Source of the DNA: Peribacillus simplex NBRC 15720 = DSM 1321
Lineage (GTDB): Bacteria; Bacillota; Bacilli; Bacillales; DSM-1321
Reading direction: 5' to 3'
Assembly (NCBI RefSeq): GCF_002243645.1
Contig: NZ_CP017704.1
Location: forward strand, 3,676,001 to 3,740,000
DNA: 64,000 bases
Position numbers and translations under genes: made by a program. A model generated the notes under the pieces. The model saw only the letters and a program-made list of their open reading frames with translations, was not told the DNA's origin and did no database searches. Positions 24,672 through 33,230 of this stretch are shown in pieces. Numbering within the stretch: position 1 is the first letter of the stretch; the number at the start of each line of letters is the position of its first letter.

Positions 24672-24703
24672 GAAAGTCCGCCGATAACGGCGGTCTTTTT
24701 TTT
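24672..24703. terminator. Terminator after repeat copy 2
   Basis: AAAGTCCGCC-GATAAC-GGCGGTCTTTTTTTT. It lies between convergent units and can serve both. Confidence 0.85.
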
Positions 24704-24722
24704 ATGAGGCGTGATTCTTCAT

Positions 24723-25991
24723 TTATTTTATAGAACAATCTTCATGATAAACGGGAAGGGTTATTGAAATCGTTGTTCCCTTATTCAAAAGGCTAGTTAT
24801 ATGAAGTGTACCATTCATCGTTTGGATGGTCTTAACAGCTACCATTGATCCTAACCCTGTTCCTTTTTCTTTGGAACTGTAATAAGGCTCGCCAAAACGA
24901 TTTATTTGTTCTTTATTCATTCCTACTCCATTGTCACTTATTTCGATAATGATGTCGAAATTATTTACATAGGAAACAATACTAAGGTCCCCGCCGTTTG
25001 GCATTGCCTCTATACCATTTTTAATCAGGTTCAGGAAGCATTGCTTGAAATGTTGAACATTCCCCCGGGTAATACCTGGAGCCAACTGTTCAGATATAGT
25101 AACTAAATTCATGCTAGCCAATGGTTTTATCATTTCAAGTACATATCCTATTTCACGGTTAATTGAAATAGGATCCACTTTTTCAATTGCAGGTTTTGCA
25201 AATGCTAAATATTCACTAATAATGGATTCTGCACTATTAAGCTCTCTAACAACATGCTGGATATATTGTTCTTTTACATCTTGAGTTAGATCAGGAGCCT
25301 TTAGCAGTTGAACAAATCCTTTCACAACTGTTAAAGGATTTCTAACTTCATGTGAAATACTGGCTGCAAGCTGACTGACTACCTCCATTTTTTCAAGCCT
25401 TATCATTTGTGTTCGGATTAAAATGGCATCTTTTAAAATTTCCATGATATATACAGCCAAAACGATAATAAAAGGAGGGAGGATAATAAAATAAAATACA
25501 TACGCCTCCGTTATTCGAAAATAATCAGACATAACGAGTGAAATAGAGCTGGTTAGTATTCCTAGAAACAAAATTAATAGTATCGAGCTATTAAGCTTAT
25601 TTTTTCTATTAAAATTTTTGAATTTGGAAGAAAATAGAGCCGTTATAATAAATATAATGATATATACAATTAACGTAAGTAAATTGAAACCATAAAAAGC
25701 AAACCTAAAAGTTAATATCATGACTAACAGAGCAGCCCCTACAGGCCAACCACCATAAAGTGTCCCTATAATAAAAGGGATTTGCCTGAGATCATGGACA
25801 CAATATTCATCTATATAAATAGGAAACTTCATACATAATATAATAGGAATGCTCATGCATGCAGTAATAAGGGTCTTTCCATACTGACTTAACCTTTTGC
25901 CATGATCTAAAAAAATGTAATAAATCAAAATACTTACTAAGATATAAAATAGGTTATCTAATATGTTTTGATTAATATAAATAAAATTCAT
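24723..25991 (-). CDS. Orphan KinB-like sporulation/sensor histidine kinase
   Basis: A 422-residue kinase with six hydrophobic segments in the first 190 residues, including the 5TM-LYT-type stretch IPFIIGTLYGGWPVGAALLV. It has a HisKA domain with phosphoacceptor His214 in SISHEVRNPLTVVKGFVQLL, and an HATPase domain with NLIKNGIEAMPNGG, DNGVGMNKEQ and GTGLGSMVAV. The layout (membrane bundle, HisKA, HATPase, no response regulator nearby) is that of KinB and related kinases that feed the Spo0F/Spo0B phosphorelay. AGGAGAA precedes the ATG. Assignment to the phosphorelay is inference from architecture and from its orphan status. Confidence 0.82.
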   Translation of the reverse strand: MNFIYINQNILDNLFYILVSILIYYIFLDHGKRLSQYGKTLITACMSIPIILCMKFPIYIDEYCVHDLRQIPFIIGTLYGGWPVGAALLVMILTFRFAFYGFNLLTLIVYIIIFIITALFSSKFKNFNRKNKLNSSILLILFLGILTSSISLVMSDYFRITEAYVFYFIILPPFIIVLAVYIMEILKDAILIRTQMIRLEKMEVVSQLAASISHEVRNPLTVVKGFVQLLKAPDLTQDVKEQYIQHVVRELNSAESIISEYLAFAKPAIEKVDPISINREIGYVLEMIKPLASMNLVTISEQLAPGITRGNVQHFKQCFLNLIKNGIEAMPNGGDLSIVSYVNNFDIIIEISDNGVGMNKEQINRFGEPYYSSKEKGTGLGSMVAVKTIQTMNGTLHITSLLNKGTTISITLPVYHEDCSIK

Positions 25992-26211
25992 AGGATTCTC
26001 CTGAAAAAGTAACCGTTTCGTTTATTATACAAGAATAACACCAAAAAAGAGAATCTTAATAAAGTAATTTTTTTACAGAAAGGCATTTAAATTCAAAAAA
26101 AGAGTTATTTATTGTATCTAGGTGAAAAATGAAACTTATTTAACGATTTATCAGTTGGAAAGTTGGTTTTACATAATAAAGGAAATATAATGAAGGTAGA
26201 GGTGATTATCA

Positions 26212-26667
26212 TTGAAAAAATGGACAAGAGAAATAGAAATAAACGCTCCGATTGAACAGGTTTGGAAGTTTCTTGATGGTTCTGTAGAAAATATGCAAAA
26301 AATCATGCCTCAAGTAGTTGAACAAAAGCCCGTTAAAATAACCGAAGAAGTGGTTGGGAGTGTATATCGCCAAAAATATCGAGAAGGAAAACGAACCGAA
26401 GAGTATGATATAGAAACATTGGAATATTTGAATGAAACTAATGAGAAAAAGCTAAAAGTGGGCTTTATACTTGCTAAAATGTTTGAAATTACAGCTTTTT
26501 ATGAACTAAATAAAATCGATGACAATAGAACTTCCTTTACATATACAGTCACCAGTCGCCCGTTAAAGTGGTTTTTGAAATTACTTTTAATATTTGCCAC
26601 CGATAAAGTGGTAGTTGAATTTTTAGAACGTGTCAAAAGGGTAGCTGAAGCAGAAACAAGTAGGTAA
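26212..26667 (+). CDS. SRPBCC-family (START/Bet v 1-like) protein
   Basis: A 151-residue protein read from TTG 26212, with AGAGGTGAT upstream. The opening MKKWTREIEINAPIEQVWKF is the classic SRPBCC start (a beta strand, then the 'AP.E.VW.' turn), and the C-terminal amphipathic helix EFLERVKRVAEAE completes the hydrophobic-cavity fold. Such proteins bind lipids or small hydrophobic ligands, or act as AHSA1-like cofactors; the ligand is unknown. It is a lone gene between the orphan kinase and a very strong terminator. Confidence 0.85.
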   Translation: MKKWTREIEINAPIEQVWKFLDGSVENMQKIMPQVVEQKPVKITEEVVGSVYRQKYREGKRTEEYDIETLEYLNETNEKKLKVGFILAKMFEITAFYELNKIDDNRTSFTYTVTSRPLKWFLKLLLIFATDKVVVEFLERVKRVAEAETSR

Positions 26668-26707
26668 TGACTTAATTAAGTCAAACTTCCGCAATCGACA
26701 CAGTAAC

Positions 26708-26757
26708 ACAAATCAAAAAGAATCCATCTTTTTCAAGATGGATTCTTTTTGATTTGT
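26708..26757. terminator. Very long perfect hairpin terminator
   Basis: Two perfect 23-bp arms (26708-26730 and 26735-26757) around a TTTC loop, with internal A- and T-runs, so it can end transcription both ways. Confidence 0.9.
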
Positions 26758-26779
26758 CGTGTATTAATCTTTCAACCAC

Positions 26780-26807
26780 TTGGCACCTCTGGTGTCAGGT
26801 TTTTTTA
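26780..26807 (+). terminator. Second terminator
   Basis: TGGCACC-TCT-GGTGTCA with one wobble pair, then GG and TTTTTTT. Confidence 0.65.
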
Positions 26808-26935
26808 TTTGTGGGAAAAAGGTATCACTTGAGAGGAGTAACGGGTTCACCACTTTTTACCCCTCTTACTAATTTATTTGAGTAATCATAAAAATTCTTA
26901 ATTGTTATACCCTTTTTCGGTGAATCACAGAAACG

Positions 26936-27138
26936 AAGGAGAAACGATTCCATATGTGATAATCCTGATTTCAATTTTGGAATCTTTTAATCTGAAATTT
27001 TGGCTATTATACCCATTATAGAGATGAAAATTAAAAATGGGGGAGAAGAAAATGAAAAAAAGTTGATGATTGTAGGTAGTTTATGTGTTTTATTGAGTTA
27101 ATTTGAATGCTGTATTTGCAGGGACAAATTATAAGTGA
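26936..27138 (+). pseudogene. Relic of a secreted-protein gene, copy A, with its upstream region
   Basis: The 130 bp ending at 27065 match 32108-32230 closely: both include CCATATGTGA.AATCCTGA, TTAAAAATGG.GAGAAGAAAATGAAAAAA and the start codon. From ATG 27052 the reading MKKKLMIVGSLCVLLS runs into a stop. Changing the frame there gives NLNAVFAGTNYK, so the original product had a signal peptide ending VFAG. The gene is broken by a frameshift and lacks a body. Confidence 0.7.
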
Positions 27139-27254
27139 AGATGTAAAAAGAAGTATGGAAGTATAACCTTATTTTTGCATAAAAACGGTAATGTTCATTT
27201 AATTTACCTAATAATCAATACTATTAAAATATATAACCTTTGGAGGACTATTCA

Positions 27255-27752
27255 TTGAAGAAGAAAATGGGAATAATAGTAACAGCAGCATCTTTAGTTT
27301 TTATGTTTACGATACCAATGAGTGCTTCAGCAGCCACAGCAAAAACATTATCTTGGAATCTTGTAGACTCTGGGAAACACATGGATTGGGAGGGTAGTAC
27401 AAAATATCAAACTCAATTTAATGCAGGAGTTAAAACATGGAATGGCTATAAAAGTGGAGTAATTAGAAAAGATTCGGCAAAGGTAATACAAGATGTTGCT
27501 ATTTCTGATTATAGTGAAAAATCCAGTGTTGCAGGAGTAACTTCATCTGAAGGTTCTATAAAGTTTAATAAATATGTAATGGATACTTTAAGTGCTACAA
27601 AAAAACATAATGTGGCAACACATGAATTAGGGCATGCATTAGGGTTGGCACATAATACATCAAGTGATGTCATGTATAAATATGTTTCTACAAAGACATC
27701 ATTAAGTGCAAATGATAAAGCATCTTATACCGCTGCTTATAAGAAATACTAA
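27255..27752 (+). CDS. Secreted matrixin-like zinc metalloprotease
   Basis: A 165-residue exported protein. The start is TTG 27255 with GGAGGA 7 nt upstream (the ORF extends to TTG 27240, which overlaps the ribosome-binding site). The signal peptide ends at SASAA near residue 28. The catalytic site is HELGHALGLAHN (HExxHxxGxxH), followed by the Met-turn SSDVMYKYV, so it is a metzincin of the M10/M57-like matrixin group. A short mature domain of about 135 residues without a propeptide or C-terminal anchor suggests a small secreted peptidase. The lipoprotein gene starts 23 bp downstream, in a probable operon. Confidence 0.9.
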   Translation: MKKKMGIIVTAASLVFMFTIPMSASAATAKTLSWNLVDSGKHMDWEGSTKYQTQFNAGVKTWNGYKSGVIRKDSAKVIQDVAISDYSEKSSVAGVTSSEGSIKFNKYVMDTLSATKKHNVATHELGHALGLAHNTSSDVMYKYVSTKTSLSANDKASYTAAYKKY

Positions 27753-27775
27753 CAGGAAGAGGAGGAATGAAAACA

Positions 27776-28462
27776 ATGGGTAAGAAAATAGTTCAGTTAC
27801 TTGCTTCACTATTATTTATATTTAGTCTTTCTTTGATAGTTTCAGCTTGTTCTAATTCCAAGAAAGATATAAGTAATGTAAGTTCGGAGGATAAAAAAAA
27901 TTTAAAGGTAATTCAAATGGATGGTACTTTTGCAGTAGATGTGGATGATCCAAATGAAACTGTAGGTGATGCAGATTACGTTTTTATAGGCCGAGTTGAT
28001 GAAGATGTTGAAACTGTATACAAAGATCCTGTAACAATTGAAACTAGTGACGGTACTAAAGAGGTTTCAACACCGTATACATATTACAAAGTTACTGTCC
28101 TACAAAATATAAAGGGTGATTTAGTTACAGATACTTCCATACCTATTCAAAAGGCTGGAGGGATAAATGAAGACGGTTCTTCTGTTGTTTTGTATGAAGA
28201 TGATACATTACCGGAAGAAGGAAAATCATATGTGTTTTTAGCGTATGCACAAGATGATGGATCTTTATTAGTATCAGGTCCAAATTCGAATGAATACGTT
28301 GAAGGTATTAAGCAAGATGTGACTAGCGAAAAAATGGAAAAAGGTATAGCTTCTTTGAACGAGGAAGCCACAGAGGTAGTTTCTGAGTATGAAAATGCAT
28401 ATGAAAATGAAATACCTACAGATAGAGACCGTTCAGAATCTGAATTTGATGCTAAGCAATAA
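27776..28462 (+). CDS. Hypothetical lipoprotein, partner of the matrixin gene
   Basis: A 228-residue protein with a lipoprotein signal peptide: a hydrophobic stretch then lipobox LIVSAC (lipidated Cys at residue 25). ATG 27776 is chosen since GAGGAGGA lies 9 nt upstream; ATG 27767 abuts it. The mature part is acidic and beta-rich, with a segment DADYVFIGRVDEDVETVYKD and TYYKVTVLQNIKGDL resembling an OB- or CARDB-like extracellular fold, and ends in a charged disordered tail. It is co-directional with the secreted protease, so it may anchor, inhibit or assist it; this is inference. Confidence 0.8.
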   Translation: MGKKIVQLLASLLFIFSLSLIVSACSNSKKDISNVSSEDKKNLKVIQMDGTFAVDVDDPNETVGDADYVFIGRVDEDVETVYKDPVTIETSDGTKEVSTPYTYYKVTVLQNIKGDLVTDTSIPIQKAGGINEDGSSVVLYEDDTLPEEGKSYVFLAYAQDDGSLLVSGPNSNEYVEGIKQDVTSEKMEKGIASLNEEATEVVSEYENAYENEIPTDRDRSESEFDAKQ

Positions 28463-28499
28463 AAATTTAAAGAAAAAAGAGCCGTTTATAGGCTCTTCA

Positions 28500-28528
28500 G
28501 GCTGTCGACAAAGTCGACAGTTGTTTTT
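28500..28528 (+). terminator. Matrixin-lipoprotein operon terminator
   Basis: CTGTCGAC-AAA-GTCGACAG followed by TTGTTTTTTT, preceded by a second hairpin AGAGCC-GTTTATA-GGCTCT. Confidence 0.9.
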
Positions 28529-28657
28529 TTATAAAAAGTTTAGCAACAATATATTGTGTTCTTTAAAAAACGCGTTAGGTCTCATGTTGTACGTCTCCTG
28601 TTTTTTGAAAATCGGGTTGTTATTACATTCAGAGATAGCAAAATGTATTGGCTTCTG

Positions 28658-29641
28658 TTATACCTCAATCTCCATCCCGATGTTCCGTTCTTTCGATTGG
28701 CGGTAAACACCTTTTGCGACAGCGAGGTCAAAGTAAGCAGCACCGACTGATTTAAAGAAGGTAATTTCCTCTTCATTTTCCCGGCCTGTTTTGGTCAGCG
28801 TTACAAGTTCATAGAGCTCGCCGTGAATATCATTAAACGACCAATTTCCCTGATTGGCTGCAGAAATGAGTTCTCCTGCTTCATCCTTCACGCCCGCCAA
28901 ATCGTCGACGATAATTTTAGCAGCGCGTGAAACCGTGGTATTATCCACTTCTTTCATATCCGGCAAATAAGATCCGACTCCGTTAATGTGTGTGCCCGGC
29001 TTTACATCCTGCCCATTAAATACAGGCTCGTTCGAGCGGGTTGCACAGCAAATAATATCTGCTTGACGAACTGCTGCTGAAACATCTTCGAAAACTTCAA
29101 AAGGAACGGTTACTCCGAATGCCCGCAGCTTTTCACCGAATTTCTCCGCTTTATCTCGTGTGCGATTTACTAATAAAATACGCTCAATGTCCCTTACGGC
29201 TAACACACCAATTGCTTGTTCAAATCCCATAGCTCCTGTTCCAATAATCGTGAGAATCCGGGCGTCTTTACGAGCAAGAAAGTCTGTGGCAATGCCGCTT
29301 AATGCCCCCGTTCTGAGACGTGTTAAATATGAGGCATTCAACAATGCTAAATGTTCGCCATTTTCTGCATCTGACAGCAAGATGACTCCTTGTGTTGTTG
29401 CCATCCCCCTTGAAGGATTCTTTGGAAAAATGGTAACGACTTTCACCGCCGAAACCTCCTCAGATAAATCAGCGCTTGGCATGTAAAGTGCCGATGCCTC
29501 GTGTTGAGGGAAAGCAAGAACTGTGCGATGAGGGTTGTCTATTTTTCTAGCACCATGTGCACGTAATACGGCCTTTACATCCGCTATTGCGTCTTTCATT
29601 CCATATGATTGTTGAATTTCCTTTTCATTTATAACCAACAT
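28658..29641 (-). CDS. Ornithine cyclodeaminase/mu-crystallin family dehydrogenase
   Basis: A 327-residue NAD(P)-dependent enzyme. Seen: GVILLSDAENGEHLALLNAS, LTRLRTGALSGIATDFLAR (substrate-binding Arg and the RTGA motif), the Rossmann motif IIGTGAMGFEQ, and ADIICCATRSNEPVFNG. The family includes ornithine cyclodeaminase, alanine dehydrogenase and pyrroline/piperideine reductases, so the substrate is an imino or amino acid that cannot be fixed here. AAGGAGG precedes the ATG. It lies 34 bp after the MHS transporter gene and is probably co-transcribed and controlled by the divergent XRE-cupin regulator. Confidence 0.88.
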   Translation of the reverse strand: MLVINEKEIQQSYGMKDAIADVKAVLRAHGARKIDNPHRTVLAFPQHEASALYMPSADLSEEVSAVKVVTIFPKNPSRGMATTQGVILLSDAENGEHLALLNASYLTRLRTGALSGIATDFLARKDARILTIIGTGAMGFEQAIGVLAVRDIERILLVNRTRDKAEKFGEKLRAFGVTVPFEVFEDVSAAVRQADIICCATRSNEPVFNGQDVKPGTHINGVGSYLPDMKEVDNTTVSRAAKIIVDDLAGVKDEAGELISAANQGNWSFNDIHGELYELVTLTKTGRENEEEITFFKSVGAAYFDLAVAKGVYRQSKERNIGMEIEV

Positions 29642-29675
29642 TCAATTGTCCTCCTTGAAGTAAAAGATCCATAGA

Positions 29676-30974
29676 TTACATGGCACTAGTATTATGTGTT
29701 TCGTCTAATTTCTGATTGCTGCGATCCTTAACTGCCCAAATCGCTGCTAGTGACAGGACAGATGCAAAAATAATATAGATGGCGACAGGAACATAGGAGT
29801 TATTAAACCTATTAAGTAAAGCAGTTGCAACTAGCGGCGCTGTTCCTCCTGCCAGAGCTGCCCCGATTTGATATCCAAGCGTGATGCCGGTATAACGAAT
29901 CCTTGCATCGAAAATTTCCGAGAACATCGTTCCAAGAACAGCTGTGATGGGAGCCCAAATAACCCCTAAACCCATCACTGTTGCAACGATTAATAGCAGT
30001 ACCGATTTTTGCTCCAGCAACCAGAAGTATGGGAATGCAAACAGTGCCATCCCAATCGTTCCAACTATAAACAGCTTTTTGCGGCCTATTGTATCAGATA
30101 ACTTCCCCATGAATGGTATTAAAATCGTCGTTATAATTGTTGCAATCATGACTGCAGTTAATGTAGCTGTCCGTGAGAAACCGAGATTTGAAGTAGCATA
30201 TGATACGACAAATGTGCTAAAAATATAAAATGGCGCTGTTTCTACCACTTTGGCTCCCACGGCGATAAGCACTTCACGCCAATAATTCTTAAGAGTTTCT
30301 ACAATCGGCAGCTTTGGAACCTCTCCGGATTCCTTTACTTTTTTGAAAGACGGTGTTTCATCAATTCCTTTACGAATCCATAGGCCAAAAAATACAAGCA
30401 AAGCACTAAAAATGAATGGTAAACGCCATCCCCAAGTCATGAATGCGCTTTCAGGAAGCTGTGTCATAATAGATAAGGCAATGGTTCCAAGCGGCATTCC
30501 TATCGTAACACCCATCTGGGGAATAGCTCCGAACAAGCCCCGTTTTTCAGCGGGAGCATATTCAACGGCCAATAAAAGCGCGCCTCCCCATTCACCGCCA
30601 ATTCCCAGACCTTGAACTAAGCGCAACGTGATTAATAAAATCGGCGCCCAAATCCCAACTGCTTGATACGTAGGAAGAAGCCCCATCCCAAATGTTGCGA
30701 CACCCATTAAACTAAGTGTTAAAACAAGTGTTTTCTTTCTCCCGATACGATCGCCAATATGGCTAAAGATCACTCCGCCAAAAGGGCGGATGAAGAATGC
30801 TAACGCAAAGGATGCATAGGAAAGCAACAGCCCTATTGTCGGATCCTCATTCACGAAGAATAGCTGGTTAAACACGAGAGCTGAAACGGTCCCATATAAA
30901 AAATAGTCAAACCACTCAATCGAACTTCCGACTAAACTCGCGATTAAAATTCGCCGCATTTGTTTCTTCTCCAT
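29676..30974 (-). CDS. MFS transporter of the metabolite:H+ symporter (MHS) family
   Basis: A 432-residue, 12-helix carrier. The N-terminus reads SLVGSSIEWFDYFLYGT, the TM1 signature of MHS carriers such as ProP and ShiA. The loop GDRIGRKKTLVLTL is the MFS motif A, repeated in the second half as GKLSDTIGRKKLFIVG; GLGIGGEWGGALLLAVEYAP is the MHS TM4 signature. It probably imports an amino acid, betaine or small organic acid for the adjacent ornithine cyclodeaminase-like enzyme. The promoter and an 11-bp palindromic operator lie just upstream. Confidence 0.9.
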   Translation of the reverse strand: MEKKQMRRILIASLVGSSIEWFDYFLYGTVSALVFNQLFFVNEDPTIGLLLSYASFALAFFIRPFGGVIFSHIGDRIGRKKTLVLTLSLMGVATFGMGLLPTYQAVGIWAPILLITLRLVQGLGIGGEWGGALLLAVEYAPAEKRGLFGAIPQMGVTIGMPLGTIALSIMTQLPESAFMTWGWRLPFIFSALLVFFGLWIRKGIDETPSFKKVKESGEVPKLPIVETLKNYWREVLIAVGAKVVETAPFYIFSTFVVSYATSNLGFSRTATLTAVMIATIITTILIPFMGKLSDTIGRKKLFIVGTIGMALFAFPYFWLLEQKSVLLLIVATVMGLGVIWAPITAVLGTMFSEIFDARIRYTGITLGYQIGAALAGGTAPLVATALLNRFNNSYVPVAIYIIFASVLSLAAIWAVKDRSNQKLDETHNTSAM

Positions 30975-30991
30975 CTTGAGTCACCCCGTTA

Positions 30992-31014
30992 AAATTGAAG
31001 TGTCACTTCAATTT
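30992..31014. promoter_or_regulatory. Palindromic operator
   Basis: Perfect 11-bp arms AAATTGAAGTG and CACTTCAATTT around one central base. It lies about 12 bp downstream of the -10 of the minus-strand promoter, at the start of the leader: a repressor position. The likely ligand is the divergent XRE-cupin regulator. Confidence 0.85.
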
Positions 31015-31026
31015 ATTATTTCCTTT

Positions 31027-31055
31027 ATTGTAAATAATTTAAAATTTTCTGTCAA
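31027..31055 (-). promoter_or_regulatory. Sigma-A promoter of the MHS/cyclodeaminase operon
   Basis: On the minus strand TTGACA, a 17-bp spacer and TACAAT. The plus-strand regulator has a TATAAT of its own near 31096. Confidence 0.85.
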
Positions 31056-31138
31056 TTATTTTTATTAATGACGGAACATTCATCAAAATTTGTACTGTAT
31101 AATGTAGCTAGATACTATGTAAAAAAGGGGGCATCTCT

Positions 31139-31651
31139 ATGCCTTTTGATTCAATCGGGGAAAAAATGAAATCATTGAGGAAAGAGCGAAAACTAACATT
31201 AAAGAGCCTTGCTGAACAAACAGGCGTTTCGATCAGCTTTTTATCACAAGTAGAACGGGGTAAATCAAGCGTCACATTAGAGTCATTAAAAAAAATCGCT
31301 GATACATTGGATGTCAACCCAAGTTTCTTTTTTTCTGAGGACCGCTCCCAAGAAAATTCAGATTATAATCATGAACAATTTCACTATCAGAATTTATCCA
31401 GCGGCATTCGTGATGCTGTTTTTTCGCCTATTCTTGTCACTTTAAAGCCAGGTGAAAATAAAGGAAGCGCCTTTTCTCATAGTGGACATGAATTTTTATT
31501 CATTATCGAAGGGAAGTTAACAGTGGAAATAGAGGGAGAAAGAATGGAACTCCATGAACAGCAGTCGTTCATGTTCGATGCTAGAAAAGCCCATTACTGG
31601 TTTAACTTCTCGGATCAAATTGTCCGGTTTTTGGTGGTGTCGTCGAAATAA
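31139..31651 (+). CDS. XRE-family regulator with C-terminal cupin domain
   Basis: A 170-residue regulator. An N-terminal lambda-repressor-type HTH (residues 8-62, LKSLAEQTGVSISFLSQVER) is followed by a cupin sensor domain with PGENKGSAFSHSGHEFLFII and EIEGERMELHEQQSFMFDARKAHYW, retaining the histidines of the cupin pocket. Such SutR/PuuR-like proteins repress catabolic operons until a metabolite binds the cupin. It is divergent from the MHS/cyclodeaminase operon, with the palindrome at 30992 between them, so it is the probable local repressor. Confidence 0.9.
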   Translation: MPFDSIGEKMKSLRKERKLTLKSLAEQTGVSISFLSQVERGKSSVTLESLKKIADTLDVNPSFFFSEDRSQENSDYNHEQFHYQNLSSGIRDAVFSPILVTLKPGENKGSAFSHSGHEFLFIIEGKLTVEIEGERMELHEQQSFMFDARKAHYWFNFSDQIVRFLVVSSK

Positions 31652-31814
31652 CGTCACGGTGTATATCCAGTTAACGAAATAGTCGGTTGTTGTTGTAAAT
31701 GAGGTCATATGTCTTACAAAAGGATAGATGTTAAACAGCAAGCTTCGACGAACGGCTTCGGTAAAATTATGAAATTTTATATAGGATATATTGAGTTCTG
31801 GAGGGAGATGTATT

Positions 31815-31979
31815 ATGCAAAAGGCAATCGTAGTTTATTATATTACCGATAAGAAGAATAACTTAAGTGATTTAAATCAACTTTTGCAAGAGGGATGGAA
31901 GGTTGTCTCTCAGAGTGCTATGTCAGGTGCAGGTGGTGGTGGAGCAGTTTATTCACTTGTTACAATAGAGAAAGATTAG
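31815..31979 (+). CDS. Small DUF4177-like protein
   Basis: A 54-residue protein, MQKAIVVYYITDKKNNLSDL then LNQLLQEGWKVVSQSAMSGA, a glycine run and a last strand AVYSLVTIEKD. This strand-helix (LNQLLQEGW)-strand pattern is that of small DUF4177-type proteins of unknown function. ATG 31815 is chosen because GGAGGG lies 6 nt upstream; the ORF extends further but without a site. A terminator follows. Confidence 0.75.
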   Translation: MQKAIVVYYITDKKNNLSDLNQLLQEGWKVVSQSAMSGAGGGGAVYSLVTIEKD

Positions 31980-32030
31980 GAAACAATGCTTCGGGGATTC
32001 ATTGCCACTAACGGGAAACGATAGTTTAAT

Positions 32031-32057
32031 TAACCGCCTATTCAAAGGGCGGTTTTC
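32031..32057 (+). terminator. Terminator
   Basis: AACCGCC-TATTCAAA-GGGCGGTT followed by TTCTTTT. Confidence 0.85.
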
Positions 32058-32107
32058 TTTTGGGGTAAAACAACATTAAGATTTAACATAGCCTATAGGA
32101 AAGAAAG

Positions 32108-32230
32108 GGGAGTTTTCCATATGTGAAAATCCTGAATTCAATTTTGAAATCTATCAATCTGGATTTATGGTTATTATGCAATTATAGGAATAAAATTAAA
32201 AATGGAGAGAAGAAAATGAAAAAACAGTGG
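32108..32230 (+). repeat. Copy B of the decayed secreted-protein leader
   Basis: Matches 26936-27065, including the start region GAGAAGAAAATGAAAAAA. After ATG 32216 the frame (MKKQWMICL) stops after nine codons. Together with copy A it marks a gene family whose members at both sites have decayed. Confidence 0.7.
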
Positions 32231-32425
32231 ATGATTTGCCTATAGAGTTACTCGAGGAACTTGAAGGTATTTATACCTTTTAAGAGAACCATGTATGAAG
32301 TAGAGTTTGAACAATTATAGAGAAGCACTTGTAATCTGAATTTTAGAGATGAAGGTAGAGACTTTGGGATTATCTGAATTAAGTTTTTTCTCACTCATTT
32401 TACTAAGCGTTAGGGGGACACCATA

Positions 32426-32668
32426 TTGAAAAAGTTTTTATTATCAATATTAGGTGGAGTTTTAATTGGAGTAATTATTTGTTACTTTTTTATGGATTAT
32501 GAGACTTCGAACTATGTAATTCAAAATTATAATGGACTTGATGAGAAAGAAATTAAAGAATGGGATTTTTCTTATATCACACAAGCTGGCTTCATAATTT
32601 TGATAACCACTCTACTGATTTATTTTTCTTGGGTCGTAGTAGAAAAGCGCGTAGATAAAAACAAATAA
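32426..32668 (+). CDS. Small two-helix membrane protein
   Basis: An 80-residue ORF from TTG 32426 with a GGGGGA ribosome-binding site. It begins MKKFLLSILGGVLIGVIICY (helix 1), has a polar loop with ETSNYVIQNYNGLDEKEIKEW, a second helix near residues 52-70 and a basic C-terminus. No family is recognised. It follows decayed gene debris, so it may be the surviving member of a remodelled region. Confidence 0.65.
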   Translation: MKKFLLSILGGVLIGVIICYFFMDYETSNYVIQNYNGLDEKEIKEWDFSYITQAGFIILITTLLIYFSWVVVEKRVDKNK

Positions 32669-32845
32669 ATTTGAAGAATCATTAACAGTATTAATATATT
32701 GATATTTATTGAAATGTGCTATCGTTACTATACTATGCTGGATGACAGTTACATGATGGAGTAACGGATTTAAGTAGAAAGATTAGTGGGAAAACTTTTA
32801 ACCCTGCTGCTGGATGGGCCCACTAAAGAGGGGTAATAAGTTATC

Positions 32846-32989
32846 ATGAATACAACTTTTAAAATAATTCTTTTAATATTACTGAGCATTTTAATAGTGG
32901 TTCAAATATTTATGACGAAAGCAGTGTTTGATGTTGTCGACCAACTGACAAATATTTCTCAGACATTACCTGGTATATTGGACCGATAA
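32846..32989 (+). CDS. 47-residue single-pass membrane peptide
   Basis: Begins MNTTFKIILLILLSILIVVQ, followed by IFMTKAVFDVVDQLTNISQ and ending LPGILDR: one helix plus a short soluble tail. GAGGGG lies 13 nt upstream, a little far. It is too short for most ORF callers. No family known. Confidence 0.5.
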   Translation: MNTTFKIILLILLSILIVVQIFMTKAVFDVVDQLTNISQTLPGILDR

Positions 32990-33230
32990 AGTTATCAAAA
33001 AGACGACACCCGCCATTTTAATTGGCAGTGTTTGGAAAGTCATAATTGTAAATAAGAGTAATCTTAATAGGGTTACAGGGTTAATACTGGGACGGCAACA
33101 TCGGAATACAAACCTTCCACTTTATAAAAGTTCTTGGAACTTGGAAGCGTGGCGACCAAGTAAAACATAGGCTGGTACTTATATTAATGCTTGTAATCCA
33201 GAATAATTTATTTTTAGAAGGGGGTATAAG

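Noticed and set aside
31680-31800. Additional small ORF between the XRE-cupin gene and the DUF4177-like gene
   Set aside because: ATG at about 31709 (following AAATGAGG) opens only a short frame without a credible ribosome-binding site.
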